64,000 bases of DNA from Ruegeria denitrificans (GCF_001458295.1 NZ_CYUD01000014.1:1-64000); one strand, 5' to 3'. Positions 37,387-46,761 are shown, counted from the stretch's first letter. Notes: a model not told the origin generated them from the sequence alone. Made by a program: numbers and translations.

Positions 37387-40083
37387 TTATTTCTCCTGCG
37401 CTCGAAGTAAAAGGGCAGCGATCAACGTCAGCACCGGCCCGAAACAGGCTAGTGCGAGAAGATCGGGGGCAAGCGCATCCCAGCCCAGCCCTTTGGTGAA
37501 GGCACCGACATTCAGGTGCAGGAAATAGGATGACGGCCAGAGCGATCCGATTGTCTGCGCACCGCCTTCAAGCGTTGAAACCGGCTGCAGCAGGCCCGAG
37601 AACTGAATGGTCGGTACGACCGAGGCGATCGCGGTGGCGAAGGTAGCGGCCACCTGGCTTGAGGTCATGGTCGCAATGAGCAGCCCATAAGATGTGGTCG
37701 CCCAGACATACAGCAACGCGCCAATCGCCAGGGGAACCGGGTTGCCTTTGAGCGGTACATCAAAAACAAGGACCGTCATTCCGGCCAAGAGCAGGAAATT
37801 GGCGAACGCGATTGCGATATAAGGGATTTGCTTGCCAACCAGAAACTCAAGCCGCGTCGTTGGCGTTGCATAGAAATTGGTGATTGTTCCCAACTCTTTT
37901 TCACGTGCGACGCTAACCGCCATCAGAACTGCCGGTAACATTATCAAAAGGATCGCAGGCATGGCCGGGGCCATTGCGGCAATACTCTCGAAACTCTGAT
38001 TGTACCTGAAGCGTGGCTCGATACGGGCGATCTCGACCGGATGCACACCGTTTTGGCGGGCCATTGCCGCCAAAAAGGTATTGTGGAGCCCCGCCACATA
38101 GCCTTCTACAGTCTCGCCTTTGAACGGAATTGCGCCGTCCACAATTGCAAGCACGTCCGTTGCTTCAACAGAGCGGATCTTGCGCCCAAAGTCAGGTGGG
38201 AGTTCGACAACCAGCGAGGCATCTCCTCGGGCCAGCCGTTCATGGCCCTCATCGATACTCGTCAGTGGCTGCGTTGGGTTGAAGTAGCGCGATCCTGAAA
38301 TCTCTGCAATGTAGGCGCGGCTTTCTGGCCCCTGTGACAAATCCAGTACCGCGAAATCCAGTTCTTCGATGTCCAGCGTAATCCCGTAGCAAAAGACCAG
38401 CATCAGGATCACCGAGCCCAGGAACGCAAACGCCAAACGCACGCGGTCGCGCAAAATCTCGATGGTTTCACGCTTCGTGTATGCCAGTGTGCGCCTGATA
38501 CCCCCGCCAGCGCTGTCATCAAGGGCATGAACCGATGCCTCAGGAGCTTTTACCGGTGCCGGAGGGTCAGCTGCCTTCAATACCGTGACAAATGCTTCTT
38601 CCAGACTGTCTACCTGTGCCCCGGCGATCAACTCATCCGGTGTTCCCTCAGCCAGAACACGGCCCGCGTGCATGAACGACACCCGATCACAGCGCTCTGC
38701 TTCGGCCATGAAATGGGTCGAGACGAAAATCGTCACTTCTTCATCTCTCGAAAGCTCAATCAGCAACGCCCAAAACGAGTCGCGCGCCTCAGGGTCCACC
38801 CCCGAGGTTGGCTCATCCAGGATCAGCACGCGAGGTCGGTGGATCACAGCGACGGCCAGGGAAAGACGTTGCTTGATGCCAAGTGGCAACGCCGTGGCCA
38901 GCATGTCCATTTGTGCAATCAGGCCAAAGCGTTCCGCCAGTTCATCGATACGCCTATCGCGGTCCGTGATTGCAAAGATGCGGGCATGTAGCTGGAGATT
39001 CTGCCGAACGGTCAACTCGCCATAAAGCGAGAATGCCTGACTCATATAGCCAATCTCGCGACGCATCCTCAGGTCGCGTGCATCAACCGGTCTTCCGAAC
39101 AGTAACGCCTCACCGTCACTCGCGGGCAGAAGGCCTGTCAGCATTTTCATGGTGGTCGACTTGCCGCAGCCGTTCGACCCGAGGAAGCCGAAAATCTCAC
39201 CACGGTTAATCGAGAATTCGACGTTATTGACTGCCGTGAAATCGCCAAAGCGCCGCGTCAATCCACGTGCCGTGATCACTGGGTCTGCCTCACGGTGATG
39301 TGTGGGCGCTTTCCTTGGTGCGATCAGGGGATCTCCGTGCGCCTGCAACCGCCGGTAGGACGTTTCAAGATCGCTGGCTTCCCCCTTCAATTCTGCCGGA
39401 GAACCATGGAAAAGCACGCGCCCGGCATCCATCGCGACGATAAAGTCGAATTGTTCGGCTTCTTCCATATAAGCTGTCGAAACCAGTATGGAGAGGTTGG
39501 GTGTAGCCTCTCGGACCGCGTCGATCAGCGCCCAGAACTGACGCCGCGACAGTGGGTCGATGCCGGTGGTCGGCTCATCCAGAACCAAAAGCTTAGGGTC
39601 ATGGATCAGTGCACAACACAGCCCAAGCTTCTGTTTCATGCCGCCCGAGAGTTTTCCCATCAGTCGATCAGAGAAAGGCGCAAGCCCGGTTGCCGACAGC
39701 AATGCTGCGATCCGGATGTCACGCTCCTGCTGCCCCTGTCCGAACAAACGCGAAAAGAACTCAAGGTTCTCGCGCACCGACAATTCTGCATAGAGATTAC
39801 GGCCCAATCCCTGCGGCATAAATGCGGTCGCAGGGCAGATATGGTGACGATGGGCGCGGTCGTCGATTGGGCCTCCGAGAACATTGATTGTGCCGGATTG
39901 AAGCTTCTTCGCGCCGGTGATCAATCCCAAAAGCGTTGATTTGCCAACCCCGTCAGGCCCGATCAGCCCAATAAGCTGACCTACCGGCAGGTTAAGCGAC
40001 AGGTTATCGAGTGCTGTCCGCTGGCGATACTTATGCGTGACACCACTGACGCAGAAATCAGATGGGCCCGCCTGGGAATTCAT
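37387..40083 (-). CDS. rbbA: fused double-ATPase ABC transporter RbbA-like
   Basis: An 898-residue fusion of two ABC ATPase domains and an ABC-2 permease, the architecture and near length of E. coli RbbA (911). Walker A: GPDGVGKST (42-50) and GSNGCGKST (second domain). Walker B: LLVLDEPTTGID and VLILDEPTSGVD. The permease half begins near residue 540. I choose ATG 40083, which overlaps the yhiI stop (ATGA). RbbA has been described as a ribosome-associated ATPase in E. coli; here an efflux role with YhiI and YhhJ is equally plausible. Confidence 0.9.
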   Translation of the reverse strand: MNSQAGPSDFCVSGVTHKYRQRTALDNLSLNLPVGQLIGLIGPDGVGKSTLLGLITGAKKLQSGTINVLGGPIDDRAHRHHICPATAFMPQGLGRNLYAELSVRENLEFFSRLFGQGQQERDIRIAALLSATGLAPFSDRLMGKLSGGMKQKLGLCCALIHDPKLLVLDEPTTGIDPLSRRQFWALIDAVREATPNLSILVSTAYMEEAEQFDFIVAMDAGRVLFHGSPAELKGEASDLETSYRRLQAHGDPLIAPRKAPTHHREADPVITARGLTRRFGDFTAVNNVEFSINRGEIFGFLGSNGCGKSTTMKMLTGLLPASDGEALLFGRPVDARDLRMRREIGYMSQAFSLYGELTVRQNLQLHARIFAITDRDRRIDELAERFGLIAQMDMLATALPLGIKQRLSLAVAVIHRPRVLILDEPTSGVDPEARDSFWALLIELSRDEEVTIFVSTHFMAEAERCDRVSFMHAGRVLAEGTPDELIAGAQVDSLEEAFVTVLKAADPPAPVKAPEASVHALDDSAGGGIRRTLAYTKRETIEILRDRVRLAFAFLGSVILMLVFCYGITLDIEELDFAVLDLSQGPESRAYIAEISGSRYFNPTQPLTSIDEGHERLARGDASLVVELPPDFGRKIRSVEATDVLAIVDGAIPFKGETVEGYVAGLHNTFLAAMARQNGVHPVEIARIEPRFRYNQSFESIAAMAPAMPAILLIMLPAVLMAVSVAREKELGTITNFYATPTTRLEFLVGKQIPYIAIAFANFLLLAGMTVLVFDVPLKGNPVPLAIGALLYVWATTSYGLLIATMTSSQVAATFATAIASVVPTIQFSGLLQPVSTLEGGAQTIGSLWPSSYFLHLNVGAFTKGLGWDALAPDLLALACFGPVLTLIAALLLRAQEK

Positions 40084-41075
40084 TCGAACAATTCGGGTGG
40101 AATCCGCCTTTCCAGATATTCCGGCCATACACTGTCAGAAGAAAGCCTGATCACAGCGATACCGCGAAGGCCGGTTTTCACATGTTCGATCCGTTCTGTG
40201 ATCAGATCCTCAGGAATGCGAACCCGAACGCGAAAGACCAACTGTTCACGCTCGCTCAATGTCTCTACCTGCTTCGGAGTGAACTGGGCTTCGGGGGATA
40301 CAAAAGTGACGGTTGCAGGAACGGCAAAATCCGGCAAGGCATCAAGTACGATGCGCGCCTCAGCCCCGATGGGCAGCAACCCCGCTTCGCGTGCGGGCAG
40401 GTACACGTCCATATAGACGTTCTCTAAGCTGAGAAGTGTAAGGATCGGCTCCCCTGCGCCAACAACTTCACCGGGCTCAGCCAGTCTGTAAAGAATGCGC
40501 CCTGGCATAGGGGCAACAAGCGAAGCATCCTCGATCTGGGCGGCGATCCGGCGCACTTCGGCTTCGGCAGCCGCGATCTGGCTGTCCGAGGTTGCAACCC
40601 GGGCCTTGGCGGCACCCAGAACGGCGTCGGCAACCTGAAATGCGGTTTCGCGATCTTCAAAGACTGTCATCGAAATGTTTTGACCGGCCAACAGTGCCTT
40701 TGCCCGTTCCAGTTCCTGCGCCGCGCGACGCTGTTGGCTTTCTCGTTGGACAACAACAGCCTCGGCTTCGGCCTTGGCTTGACGCGCCAATGCTACTTCG
40801 GCTTTGGCGCGATCAAGCGCTGCAGACAGTTCATCGGTGTCCATCTCGACCAACAGTTCACCCACAACAACCAAGTTGCCTTCTGCCGACAAAACCTGTG
40901 CAACCCGCCCTGCGAAGGTGGGGGCAATTTCCACTTGTTCGGCCTCTATCCGCCCATTGCCCTGTACAAATCCAATTGGCAATTCACTGCTGTCTTCTGA
41001 AACGAATATGTACAACGCCGCACCTGCGAGAAGGAGCATTACGACGATCAGTATTGCGCGCACATTCTTTTTCAT
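40080..41075 (-). CDS. yhiI: HlyD-family periplasmic adaptor
   Basis: A 331-residue membrane-fusion protein: an N-terminal anchor helix (about 5-25), lipoyl-like halves (GRIEAEQVEIAPTFAGRV; DASLVAPMPGRILYRLAEPGEVVGAGEP) flanking a coiled-coil hairpin (about 85-175), then a beta barrel. It would link the RbbA/YhhJ inner-membrane exporter to an outer-membrane channel. First gene of the three-gene operon, with an FNR-type box 67 bp upstream of its ATG. Confidence 0.9.
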   Translation of the reverse strand: MKKNVRAILIVVMLLLAGAALYIFVSEDSSELPIGFVQGNGRIEAEQVEIAPTFAGRVAQVLSAEGNLVVVGELLVEMDTDELSAALDRAKAEVALARQAKAEAEAVVVQRESQQRRAAQELERAKALLAGQNISMTVFEDRETAFQVADAVLGAAKARVATSDSQIAAAEAEVRRIAAQIEDASLVAPMPGRILYRLAEPGEVVGAGEPILTLLSLENVYMDVYLPAREAGLLPIGAEARIVLDALPDFAVPATVTFVSPEAQFTPKQVETLSEREQLVFRVRVRIPEDLITERIEHVKTGLRGIAVIRLSSDSVWPEYLERRIPPELFE

Positions 41076-41135
41076 GATCTGGCGTACCGCGGTTAGAGCT
41101 ACTAGGTGACGTTATCTCAAACCCCGCATAACGCT

Positions 41136-41149
41136 TTGTTTTGGATCAA
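41136..41149. promoter_or_regulatory. FNR-type box before yhiI-rbbA-yhhJ
   Basis: TTGTTTTGGATCAA, 9 of 10 conserved positions, centred 67.5 bp upstream of the yhiI ATG. The rest of the 347-bp gap (41076-41422) shows no gene. Confidence 0.6.
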
Positions 41150-41422
41150 ACAGAGCCCTTTAGAGGGTTGTTCAGGCCAAACTCGGGCAGAAAACCGGCG
41201 CAGCAGTCTGATTGTTAACCCGCATCAATAGCTCAATGCGGATTCCACGGCGTGACTTTAGATTTCGGTTGCGCCGAACTGACGGAATTGTTGCGCATGG
41301 GCAAGCATCACGCGATCGAAACAAATGCCCAATTGTCCATCCATCGTGTCAAAGCACTTACAAGTCACACTTCCAGCGTGCGGATGAAACCAACACTGCG
41401 TCAGTATTGCGGGTTGCCGCTC

Positions 41423-41800
41423 CTACTTCGGCAACATGAAGAACTCTTCCAGTACAATCTTTCCGTCTGCTACTGAATAAACTGCAATCTCACTCAAGGT
41501 GATACGTTGCCCAGTTTCCTTCTGCTTTACGTCAGCCTTATATCGCACACTGAAGCGGTTTGGGGGATGAACATAGGGGCCATCGACGTCAAATTCGATG
41601 ATTTCATGAGCTGCCAGCCAATCCTCTCTTTTCCCTTTGATAGCATCACTGCCTTTGGTGATGCGAAACTGTCGAACCGGAGGCACAACCGCTTCTATGG
41701 ATTGAGCGTTCTCGGCATACATTTCATCAACATTTGCAAGGCCCCTGCGATCACGCATCGCCTGAACAAATGTTCTTCCAATCTCGACTAATTCTTCCAT
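41423..41800 (-). CDS. SnoaL/NTF2-like protein
   Basis: About 125 residues with the cone-like NTF2/SnoaL pattern: N-terminal helices, then FRITKGSDAIKGKREDWL and the paired strands DGPYVHPPNRFSVRYKADV and EIAVYSVADGKIVLEEFF. No catalytic residues can be assigned. I place the start at ATG 41800, six bases after GAGGG; longer upstream readings run into insertion-sequence debris. Confidence 0.7.
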   Translation of the reverse strand: MEELVEIGRTFVQAMRDRRGLANVDEMYAENAQSIEAVVPPVRQFRITKGSDAIKGKREDWLAAHEIIEFDVDGPYVHPPNRFSVRYKADVKQKETGQRITLSEIAVYSVADGKIVLEEFFMLPK

Positions 41801-41889
41801 GATAGCCCTCATTTTAGGCATCAACTGTATCACATCTTGCCTTTTCCAATCTTGACGAGGATCAATGAATTTAGATGTTGGCGAAGAAT

Positions 41890-41973
41890 CCAGTTCGGGA
41901 ACGAGAGGGCAACTAGTGCAGTGGCAAAGAACGGCCCAATTCCCGGCACCGTCATCAGCCAATGCGCCATCTC
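41890..41973 (-). pseudogene. IS110-type transposase fragment
   Basis: A short minus-strand frame reads WLMTVPGIGPFFATALVAL, the helix-hairpin-helix motif of the IS110/IS116/IS902 C-terminal domain. No start, no DEDD domain and no ends are recognisable. An old insertion scar. Confidence 0.5.
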
Positions 41974-42258
41974 CTTGCCTCAAGGTCGGTGAGTTACCTC
42001 CGCATCCAACTCTCATATCTGACTGATCAACCGGCTCGCATCCCAATCAGCGGACTTAGGCAAGCCTGTGCCGCTTCCGCTCGTGTTGCACCATCATGCG
42101 ACAACCGATATCGACCACGAAGACAACCATGCTCCCGGCATTTAGACTACTAAGTGCAGAAAAAGCTTGATCTGGGCTGCACAATTAGACAACGCCTTCA
42201 AAACCATCTGAAACCGTTCGTTTTGCTCTGGCAGGCGCTGTGATCGAAGAAGTGGGTC

Positions 42259-43044
42259 TTACCCTTTAGTAGCACCAAGGTAAGCAAACCAGTAGGCCAA
42301 GGCGACTCCTCCCGCCCCGCCGACAATGTTGCCCAGGGTAACCCACAATAGATTGGTCGCCACTGAGAAAACCGGCACAGTTGCCCCCGCCGCCCAACCC
42401 TGCGGAAAGAAAAACATGTTCGCAATCGAATGCTCGAGCCCCAGTAACACAAAAGCAGTGACGGGCCACAAAACGGCCAGAACCTTGCCGGCGACGCTAC
42501 GGGCGGCAAAGGACAGCCAAACAGCAAGGCATACCAACCCGTTGCACAGTGCGCCACGGGCGAAGGCCTCCATCGGTTCCAACCCCGCTTTGGCATCGGC
42601 TATCACCACGGCGGTATTGCCCATCGGCCCCTCGAGCAGGCCGGTCAGAGAGAAGGCAAATGCAAGCCCGAGGGCGCCCACGAAGTTTCCGGCGTAGACG
42701 ATACCCCAGCTTCGAAACAGCAGTCGCAGTGGTATCTTGCGGTCGACCGCTGCGATCACCATCAAAACATTGCCGGTGAATAATTCTGCACCACCTGCGA
42801 TCACCAGGATAAGGCCCAGGGAAAACACCGCGCCACCCAGAACGCGGATCGGCCCCGCAGCGCTGTCTGCGCCAGTAACCGCCATCGTATAGGCCGCTGC
42901 GCCAAACCCTATGAATGCCCCGGCCAGCATCGCAAGAACGAACATGGGTGCCATTCGCAACTTTGCCTTTGTGACCCCAGCAGTCTCAACTAATGTCGCA
43001 ATTTCAGAGGGTTTATGAGCGTCGAACAGGGACGGGGTGTTCAT
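42259..43044 (-). CDS. formate/nitrite transporter (FNT) family protein
   Basis: A 261-residue FocA/NirC-type channel of six helices. Family marks: GAFIGFGAAAYTMAV in TM1, LVIAGGAELFTGNVLMV in TM2-3, GNFVGALG, GALCNGLVCLAVWLS and GLEHSIANMFFFP. It forms pentameric pores for formate, nitrite or related anions. ATG 43044 follows TTTGGAGC. It lies between FNR-boxed genes; only a poor (7 of 10) box is visible at 43106-43119, at the matching distance. Confidence 0.9.
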   Translation of the reverse strand: MNTPSLFDAHKPSEIATLVETAGVTKAKLRMAPMFVLAMLAGAFIGFGAAAYTMAVTGADSAAGPIRVLGGAVFSLGLILVIAGGAELFTGNVLMVIAAVDRKIPLRLLFRSWGIVYAGNFVGALGLAFAFSLTGLLEGPMGNTAVVIADAKAGLEPMEAFARGALCNGLVCLAVWLSFAARSVAGKVLAVLWPVTAFVLLGLEHSIANMFFFPQGWAAGATVPVFSVATNLLWVTLGNIVGGAGGVALAYWFAYLGATKG

Positions 43045-43393
43045 GTCGGGCTCCAAAGTTACCACGGATCTACGTATCAGGGATTGTACAGCCTATCTTC
43101 TGACCTTGAACCAAAGCACAAATAAAAAGGGGAAGTTTATCTATTCCACCACAGTTCGGGTCGTTTCGCCTAACACAGTTTGGTCGCCGGTCATCGCCAC
43201 AGGCACCCATGACCTCGGTTTCAGCATCCGTTTTCGTGTCACCGTCATGAAGCAGTGGATGTCAGACTCCGTTTTCACGGCCGGGAGTTCAGCATCACGT
43301 AGTAGCCATCGAACCTTAGTTTTGTCACGAGGCTTCAATGCTGAGCTTATTGATCGTCATCGTTTTTGTGCCGATTGGGACCAAGTTTGAAAT
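43045..43393. other. intergenic between FNT and UspA genes
   Basis: About 350 bp. A 65-codon minus-strand frame (43141-43338, TTG start) is of doubtful reality. No strong operator. Confidence 0.4.
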
Positions 43394-43840
43394 TTAGGCA
43401 ACGGTCAAAACCGCACAAGTGGCATTCCGACTGATGCCTTGAGAGGTGCTCCCTTGAATCAGGCTACCAATGCTTCCCAATCCGCGGCGGCCCGTCACAA
43501 TTAGGTCAGCTTTGCATTGCTCGGCGCATGCGATGATCTCGTCGACCGGATCACCGCGTTGGGTATGTGTTTGCGAAACTGTCTGATTGTATTCTTTGGC
43601 AATCTCTTTACCCGCGGAAATGATCTTGTCTGCTGCCTGCTGAACCTCTTCGTCTGAAGGCATTGTCGTGACGGCGTGATAGCCAGCAACCGCGCCCATT
43701 GCGAAAGCCACGGTTTGCGGCTGAGGTGTATGGACAAGGTGAATTTGGGAGCCATATTTGCTTGAGATATCACAGGCAACGCGTAGAGCTGCTTCTGACG
43801 CCTCTGATCCATCCAAGCCAACCACAATTATTTTGAACAT
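43394..43840 (-). CDS. universal stress protein UspA family, ATP-binding type
   Basis: A 148-residue Usp with the ATP-binding signature G-x2-G-x9-G-S in GRRGLGSIGSLIQGSTSQGI and VVGLDGSEAS near the start. Such proteins respond to energy or oxygen limitation. AAGGAGG precedes the ATG. An FNR-type box is centred 62 bp upstream. Confidence 0.92.
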   Translation of the reverse strand: MFKIIVVGLDGSEASEAALRVACDISSKYGSQIHLVHTPQPQTVAFAMGAVAGYHAVTTMPSDEEVQQAADKIISAGKEIAKEYNQTVSQTHTQRGDPVDEIIACAEQCKADLIVTGRRGLGSIGSLIQGSTSQGISRNATCAVLTVA

Positions 43841-43895
43841 GTCGCACTCCCTCCTTTGTGAGGGGTCAGTATGGGTGAACTTGCAGCAACTAGCA

Positions 43896-43909
43896 TTGAC
43901 TCAAATCAA
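43896..43909. promoter_or_regulatory. FNR-type box before uspA
   Basis: TTGACTCAAATCAA, 9 of 10 conserved positions, centred 62.5 bp upstream of the UspA start. Confidence 0.62.
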
Positions 43910-44090
43910 CACTTTTCGCTGCAAATTCGAGCGTTGTCGTCCGTTCGTTTCCAGAAGATTCACGGTAACCGAACCAACTTTAAGAATCGTTGGAATTGCA
44001 AACGGTTCATCCCAAAGAGGAAACAGCACATATTTATTGCGAAATACCTCCTGCAAACGCTGCTTTTTCAATGGGTATCAATTTAGCCCA

Positions 44091-44104
44091 ATGATAAAGA
44101 TCAA
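44091..44104. promoter_or_regulatory. FNR-type box before small membrane protein gene
   Basis: ATGATAAAGATCAA, 9 of 10 conserved positions. If it acts at -41.5, transcription would begin near 44139, which supports the start codon at 44215 rather than one at 44110. Confidence 0.55.
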
Positions 44105-44214
44105 GGGTAATGGCGAGAAAAATTGCTACTATGGACGTGCGTTTCAGTTCGTTTGGCGAGGACGGCGGATTGCTTACGACACGAAATTCAATCTTATTCC
44201 AGGGGAAAACAACG

Positions 44215-44595
44215 ATGCCTTCCTCTTCGCCTTGGGTTCGCCCAGTTGCAATAGCCGCAGCACTCTTTGGTCTTCTTACTATTTTCTCCGGCGGAACGGC
44301 ACTGTTCGGGGGTGCTGCTGCCAGAGATGCAGTCGGAGATGCAGTTCCATTCGTGCTTTGGTTCAATTTCCTGGCTGGATTTGTCTATTTGCTTGGTGCA
44401 ATCGCGCTCTTTAAATCAACAACCTGGGCAACTCGAATTGCCTGGGTGATGGGCTTATCTACACTACTTGTGTTCGCTGTTCTGATATTAGTGGCACTGT
44501 TTGGAACGCCGTTTGAATGGCGAACCGTCGGTGCAATGACCATACGCACTGGATTTTGGCTGGCGATAGCTGTAGCGCTTTCCAGAACCGCATGA
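44215..44595 (+). CDS. small four-helix membrane protein
   Basis: A 126-residue protein with four predicted transmembrane helices (about 10-30, 48-68, 76-98, 104-122). Function not recognised. ATG 44215 follows GGGGA; an in-frame ATG 105 bases upstream would give an unusual hydrophilic extension and lies too near the FNR-type box. The next gene on the same strand is the HemG-like flavodoxin, which has its own perfect FNR box. Confidence 0.72.
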   Translation: MPSSSPWVRPVAIAAALFGLLTIFSGGTALFGGAAARDAVGDAVPFVLWFNFLAGFVYLLGAIALFKSTTWATRIAWVMGLSTLLVFAVLILVALFGTPFEWRTVGAMTIRTGFWLAIAVALSRTA

Positions 44596-44649
44596 GCCGA
44601 CCAAACGACGCCGCACCCGCGTCCAAAAAACTTGGCAAGACAGTCACTT

Positions 44650-44663
44650 TTGATTGAGATCAA
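44650..44663. promoter_or_regulatory. perfect FNR box before hemG-like gene
   Basis: TTGATTGAGATCAA matches TTGAT-N4-ATCAA at all ten conserved positions, centred 72.5 bp upstream of the flavodoxin ATG. Confidence 0.8.
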
Positions 44664-44728
44664 GGGCTGAAGCGAACGGTTTCGGCATAGTTGGCGCGCT
44701 TTTCGGATCGATTTACGGGAGGATCGAA

Positions 44729-45253
44729 ATGACAGTGCTGATTGCCTACGGCACCGTTGAAGGTCAGACTGCCAAGATTGCTCGTTTTATCAACGATGTC
44801 ACAAGAAAAGCCGGCTACGATACAATACTGATAAACACCGGAGACCAGATACGGCACGTGTCCCTTACAGGTGTGGACAGGGTCATTCTTGCGGCTCCTG
44901 TCCATGAACGCCGGCACCCTAAGCTATTCGAAGCGTTTGTTGAAACGCACAGAGACGCGCTTGCGTCCCGGAAGTCGCTAGTGCTTTCGGTAGGCCTAAA
45001 GGCGGCTTTTGCAAGAGGCCAGGAAGACGCCTGGGACTATCTCACCGAAATGCTGATGCGTACGCATTTTGAACCTGACCTAACGGCTTTGGTTGCGGGC
45101 GCTGTGCAGCCTGACAACTATGGGTATTTTGAAGAAGAGATCGTTCAGCATGTTGTCTTAAAGGATCAAAAGATCGATCCAAGGGACGGTGCTCGGGAGT
45201 TCACCGATTGGGACGCTTTAAGGGAAACCGTGGTAACATTCTTGGACAATTGA
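44729..45253 (+). CDS. HemG-like flavodoxin-domain protein
   Basis: A 174-residue flavodoxin-fold protein close in size to E. coli HemG (181), the FMN enzyme that oxidises protoporphyrinogen with respiratory quinones. The phosphate-binding loop is YGTVEGQTAKIA (7-18), and AAPVHERRHPKL follows the second strand. A menaquinone/flavodoxin reductase role is an alternative. ATG 44729 follows GGGAGGAT. The perfect upstream FNR box suits a haem-synthesis step that works without oxygen. Confidence 0.82.
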   Translation: MTVLIAYGTVEGQTAKIARFINDVTRKAGYDTILINTGDQIRHVSLTGVDRVILAAPVHERRHPKLFEAFVETHRDALASRKSLVLSVGLKAAFARGQEDAWDYLTEMLMRTHFEPDLTALVAGAVQPDNYGYFEEEIVQHVVLKDQKIDPRDGAREFTDWDALRETVVTFLDN

Positions 45254-45850
45254 TCCATCCCGTGGCTTAACTGCTGCCTTTCTTCAGTTGTCTTACCTGT
45301 AAATGTCGCCGCCACATTCCGCCTACGCCAGTTTTAACAGGCGTTCGAATTCACTGAATTCCATTCGCATGCCGCCACCAGCCAGGCTATAGGATGCACG
45401 ATATGACATTGAACAAGATGGCTATGATTGGGGCCTGAAATATTAAATTAGTGATGCGTGTCATTGGATCTAACTTCTTCGACTATCGTGTCTTGAGGTT
45501 ATTCTCGAACCAGCCCTTCGAGAAACCGCAGTGCGTGCTCACCTCGTCCGCTCCTCAATGGTCGGTTCAGGTTGCAGCAAAAAAGGCAGTTTGGAATTCG
45601 GCAAAATTGTTCTTAGTGAATGACTGTTTCGGAGAGTTGTGCTGCATCGCAAGGATAGGCGTGCCGCAGGAGCGAAGACCTTCTGCACGAGCAATAGCCG
45701 CGGCTGCGAAAGGCGGGTTTGTCCCGCATAACGGCTGCCACAGAACCAAACCTCGAATGTCAGGTTTCGCAACCTCCAGGTGTTTGGTGCCGCCGTAACA
45801 AACGGCGAACATTGCCGAACGGGTGTTATGTGAAGCGATCTCTGGTTGTA
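45254..45850. other. intergenic, degenerate repeats
   Basis: No supported gene. Around 45590-45830 are GC-rich stretches of the degenerate dispersed type. No operator recognised. Confidence 0.45.
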
Positions 45851-46207
45851 TCATCGCCCATTTGGGTCTTCATGACTCCAGTGTCCAAATTCATAAATAC
45901 CCTGTTTTTTAATGCGGCGTACAAAAGCAAGGTAGTTAATCACCCTGTCGACCTCATCCATGTCTCCAGTGGCATAAGCCACTGCAAGCATCTTGAACTG
46001 GGCTTCAGGATCCTCCGCTACTTTTTCGTCACACCGATCCGCACTATTTTCAGTCCCAAATGAAGCGGCCCGTACTTTGTCCACTTCACCCTTCATCTCA
46101 TTGAGATAGGCCTTCTTACTGAGTTCGGGGGCGTTCTCGCCCAACTTAACCACGGCCTCCCAAATTGGATTGAGCCGTTCAAAAAGATCATTTCGACCAT
46201 CAGTCAT
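45851..46207 (-). CDS. hypothetical protein, helical
   Basis: A 118-residue soluble, charged, mostly helical protein (PIWEAVVKLGENAPELSKKA; VAYATGDMDEVDRVINYLAF). No family recognised. GAGGTGAAG at good spacing before the ATG supports a real gene. It lies just beyond the low-oxygen cluster. Confidence 0.6.
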   Translation of the reverse strand: MTDGRNDLFERLNPIWEAVVKLGENAPELSKKAYLNEMKGEVDKVRAASFGTENSADRCDEKVAEDPEAQFKMLAVAYATGDMDEVDRVINYLAFVRRIKKQGIYEFGHWSHEDPNGR

Positions 46208-46521
46208 GTCTCTTCACCTCGCAGTTTAACAATTGCTTGTAGTTGGCCTTTAGGGAAAACTGACAGCGACCTACGCAATAAAATACTTGTAACGATCCAT
46301 TGCCTGCAGACTGCCCTGGCTAAAGGGCCTCTCTGGTTACCTGACCCGACGCACGAATCCCTATGCAAAGCCGTCCTATTCCCTTCGATTGATTTTGAAG
46401 ACCCAATCCGATATCCAGTCTGGCTGCGTGTTCAGTGTCAAAGCCGAGCCCAGCCCAAGACCAAAGAAGCAACCGATGGAGGGTGCCATGTAGTTCTGAA
46501 ACTGCATGAAAGGCCACAGAC
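46208..46521. other. intergenic, nothing recognised
   Basis: About 310 bp between divergent small genes; no palindrome or gene supported. Confidence 0.4.
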
Positions 46522-46761
46522 ATGGCCCACTATAAACGCAAACGTCCCCGCACCGTGTCTGGGAATGGGTACTCGCGCCTGGGTCTGAGCCGTCGTCTCG
46601 GAAAAGACCTGGATGATGTCCGGTGGCTCGGCAATTGGCCGCGTGGCCACGACATCATCTTTCACACACGTCCAACAAGACGCAAATCCAAGGCCCTTGG
46701 GCTTGGCATCCTGAAAGGCGCTGATCCGAAACGGATGCTAGCGAACTCGCCGAATTGGTGA
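46522..46761 (+). CDS. small basic conserved protein, possibly 3'-truncated
   Basis: A 79-residue basic protein (HYKRKRPRTV, WLGNWPRGHDIIFHTRPTRRK, GILKGADPKRM). It resembles a small conserved protein type with a WPxxHD-I-FHTRP-RR core known to me from Rhodobacterales, function unknown. Its last dozen codons coincide with the missing start region of the following acetyltransferase gene, so its tail may have been replaced at a deletion junction. Confidence 0.5.
   Translation: MAHYKRKRPRTVSGNGYSRLGLSRRLGKDLDDVRWLGNWPRGHDIIFHTRPTRRKSKALGLGILKGADPKRMLANSPNW

Noticed and set aside
43106..43119. FNR-type box before the FNT gene
   Set aside because: Only 7 of 10 conserved bases; position is right (68 bp) but sequence too weak to list as a feature.
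43141..43338. 65-codon minus-strand frame between FNT and UspA
   Set aside because: TTG start without ribosome site; not recognised. Left as intergenic though it could be a small gene.
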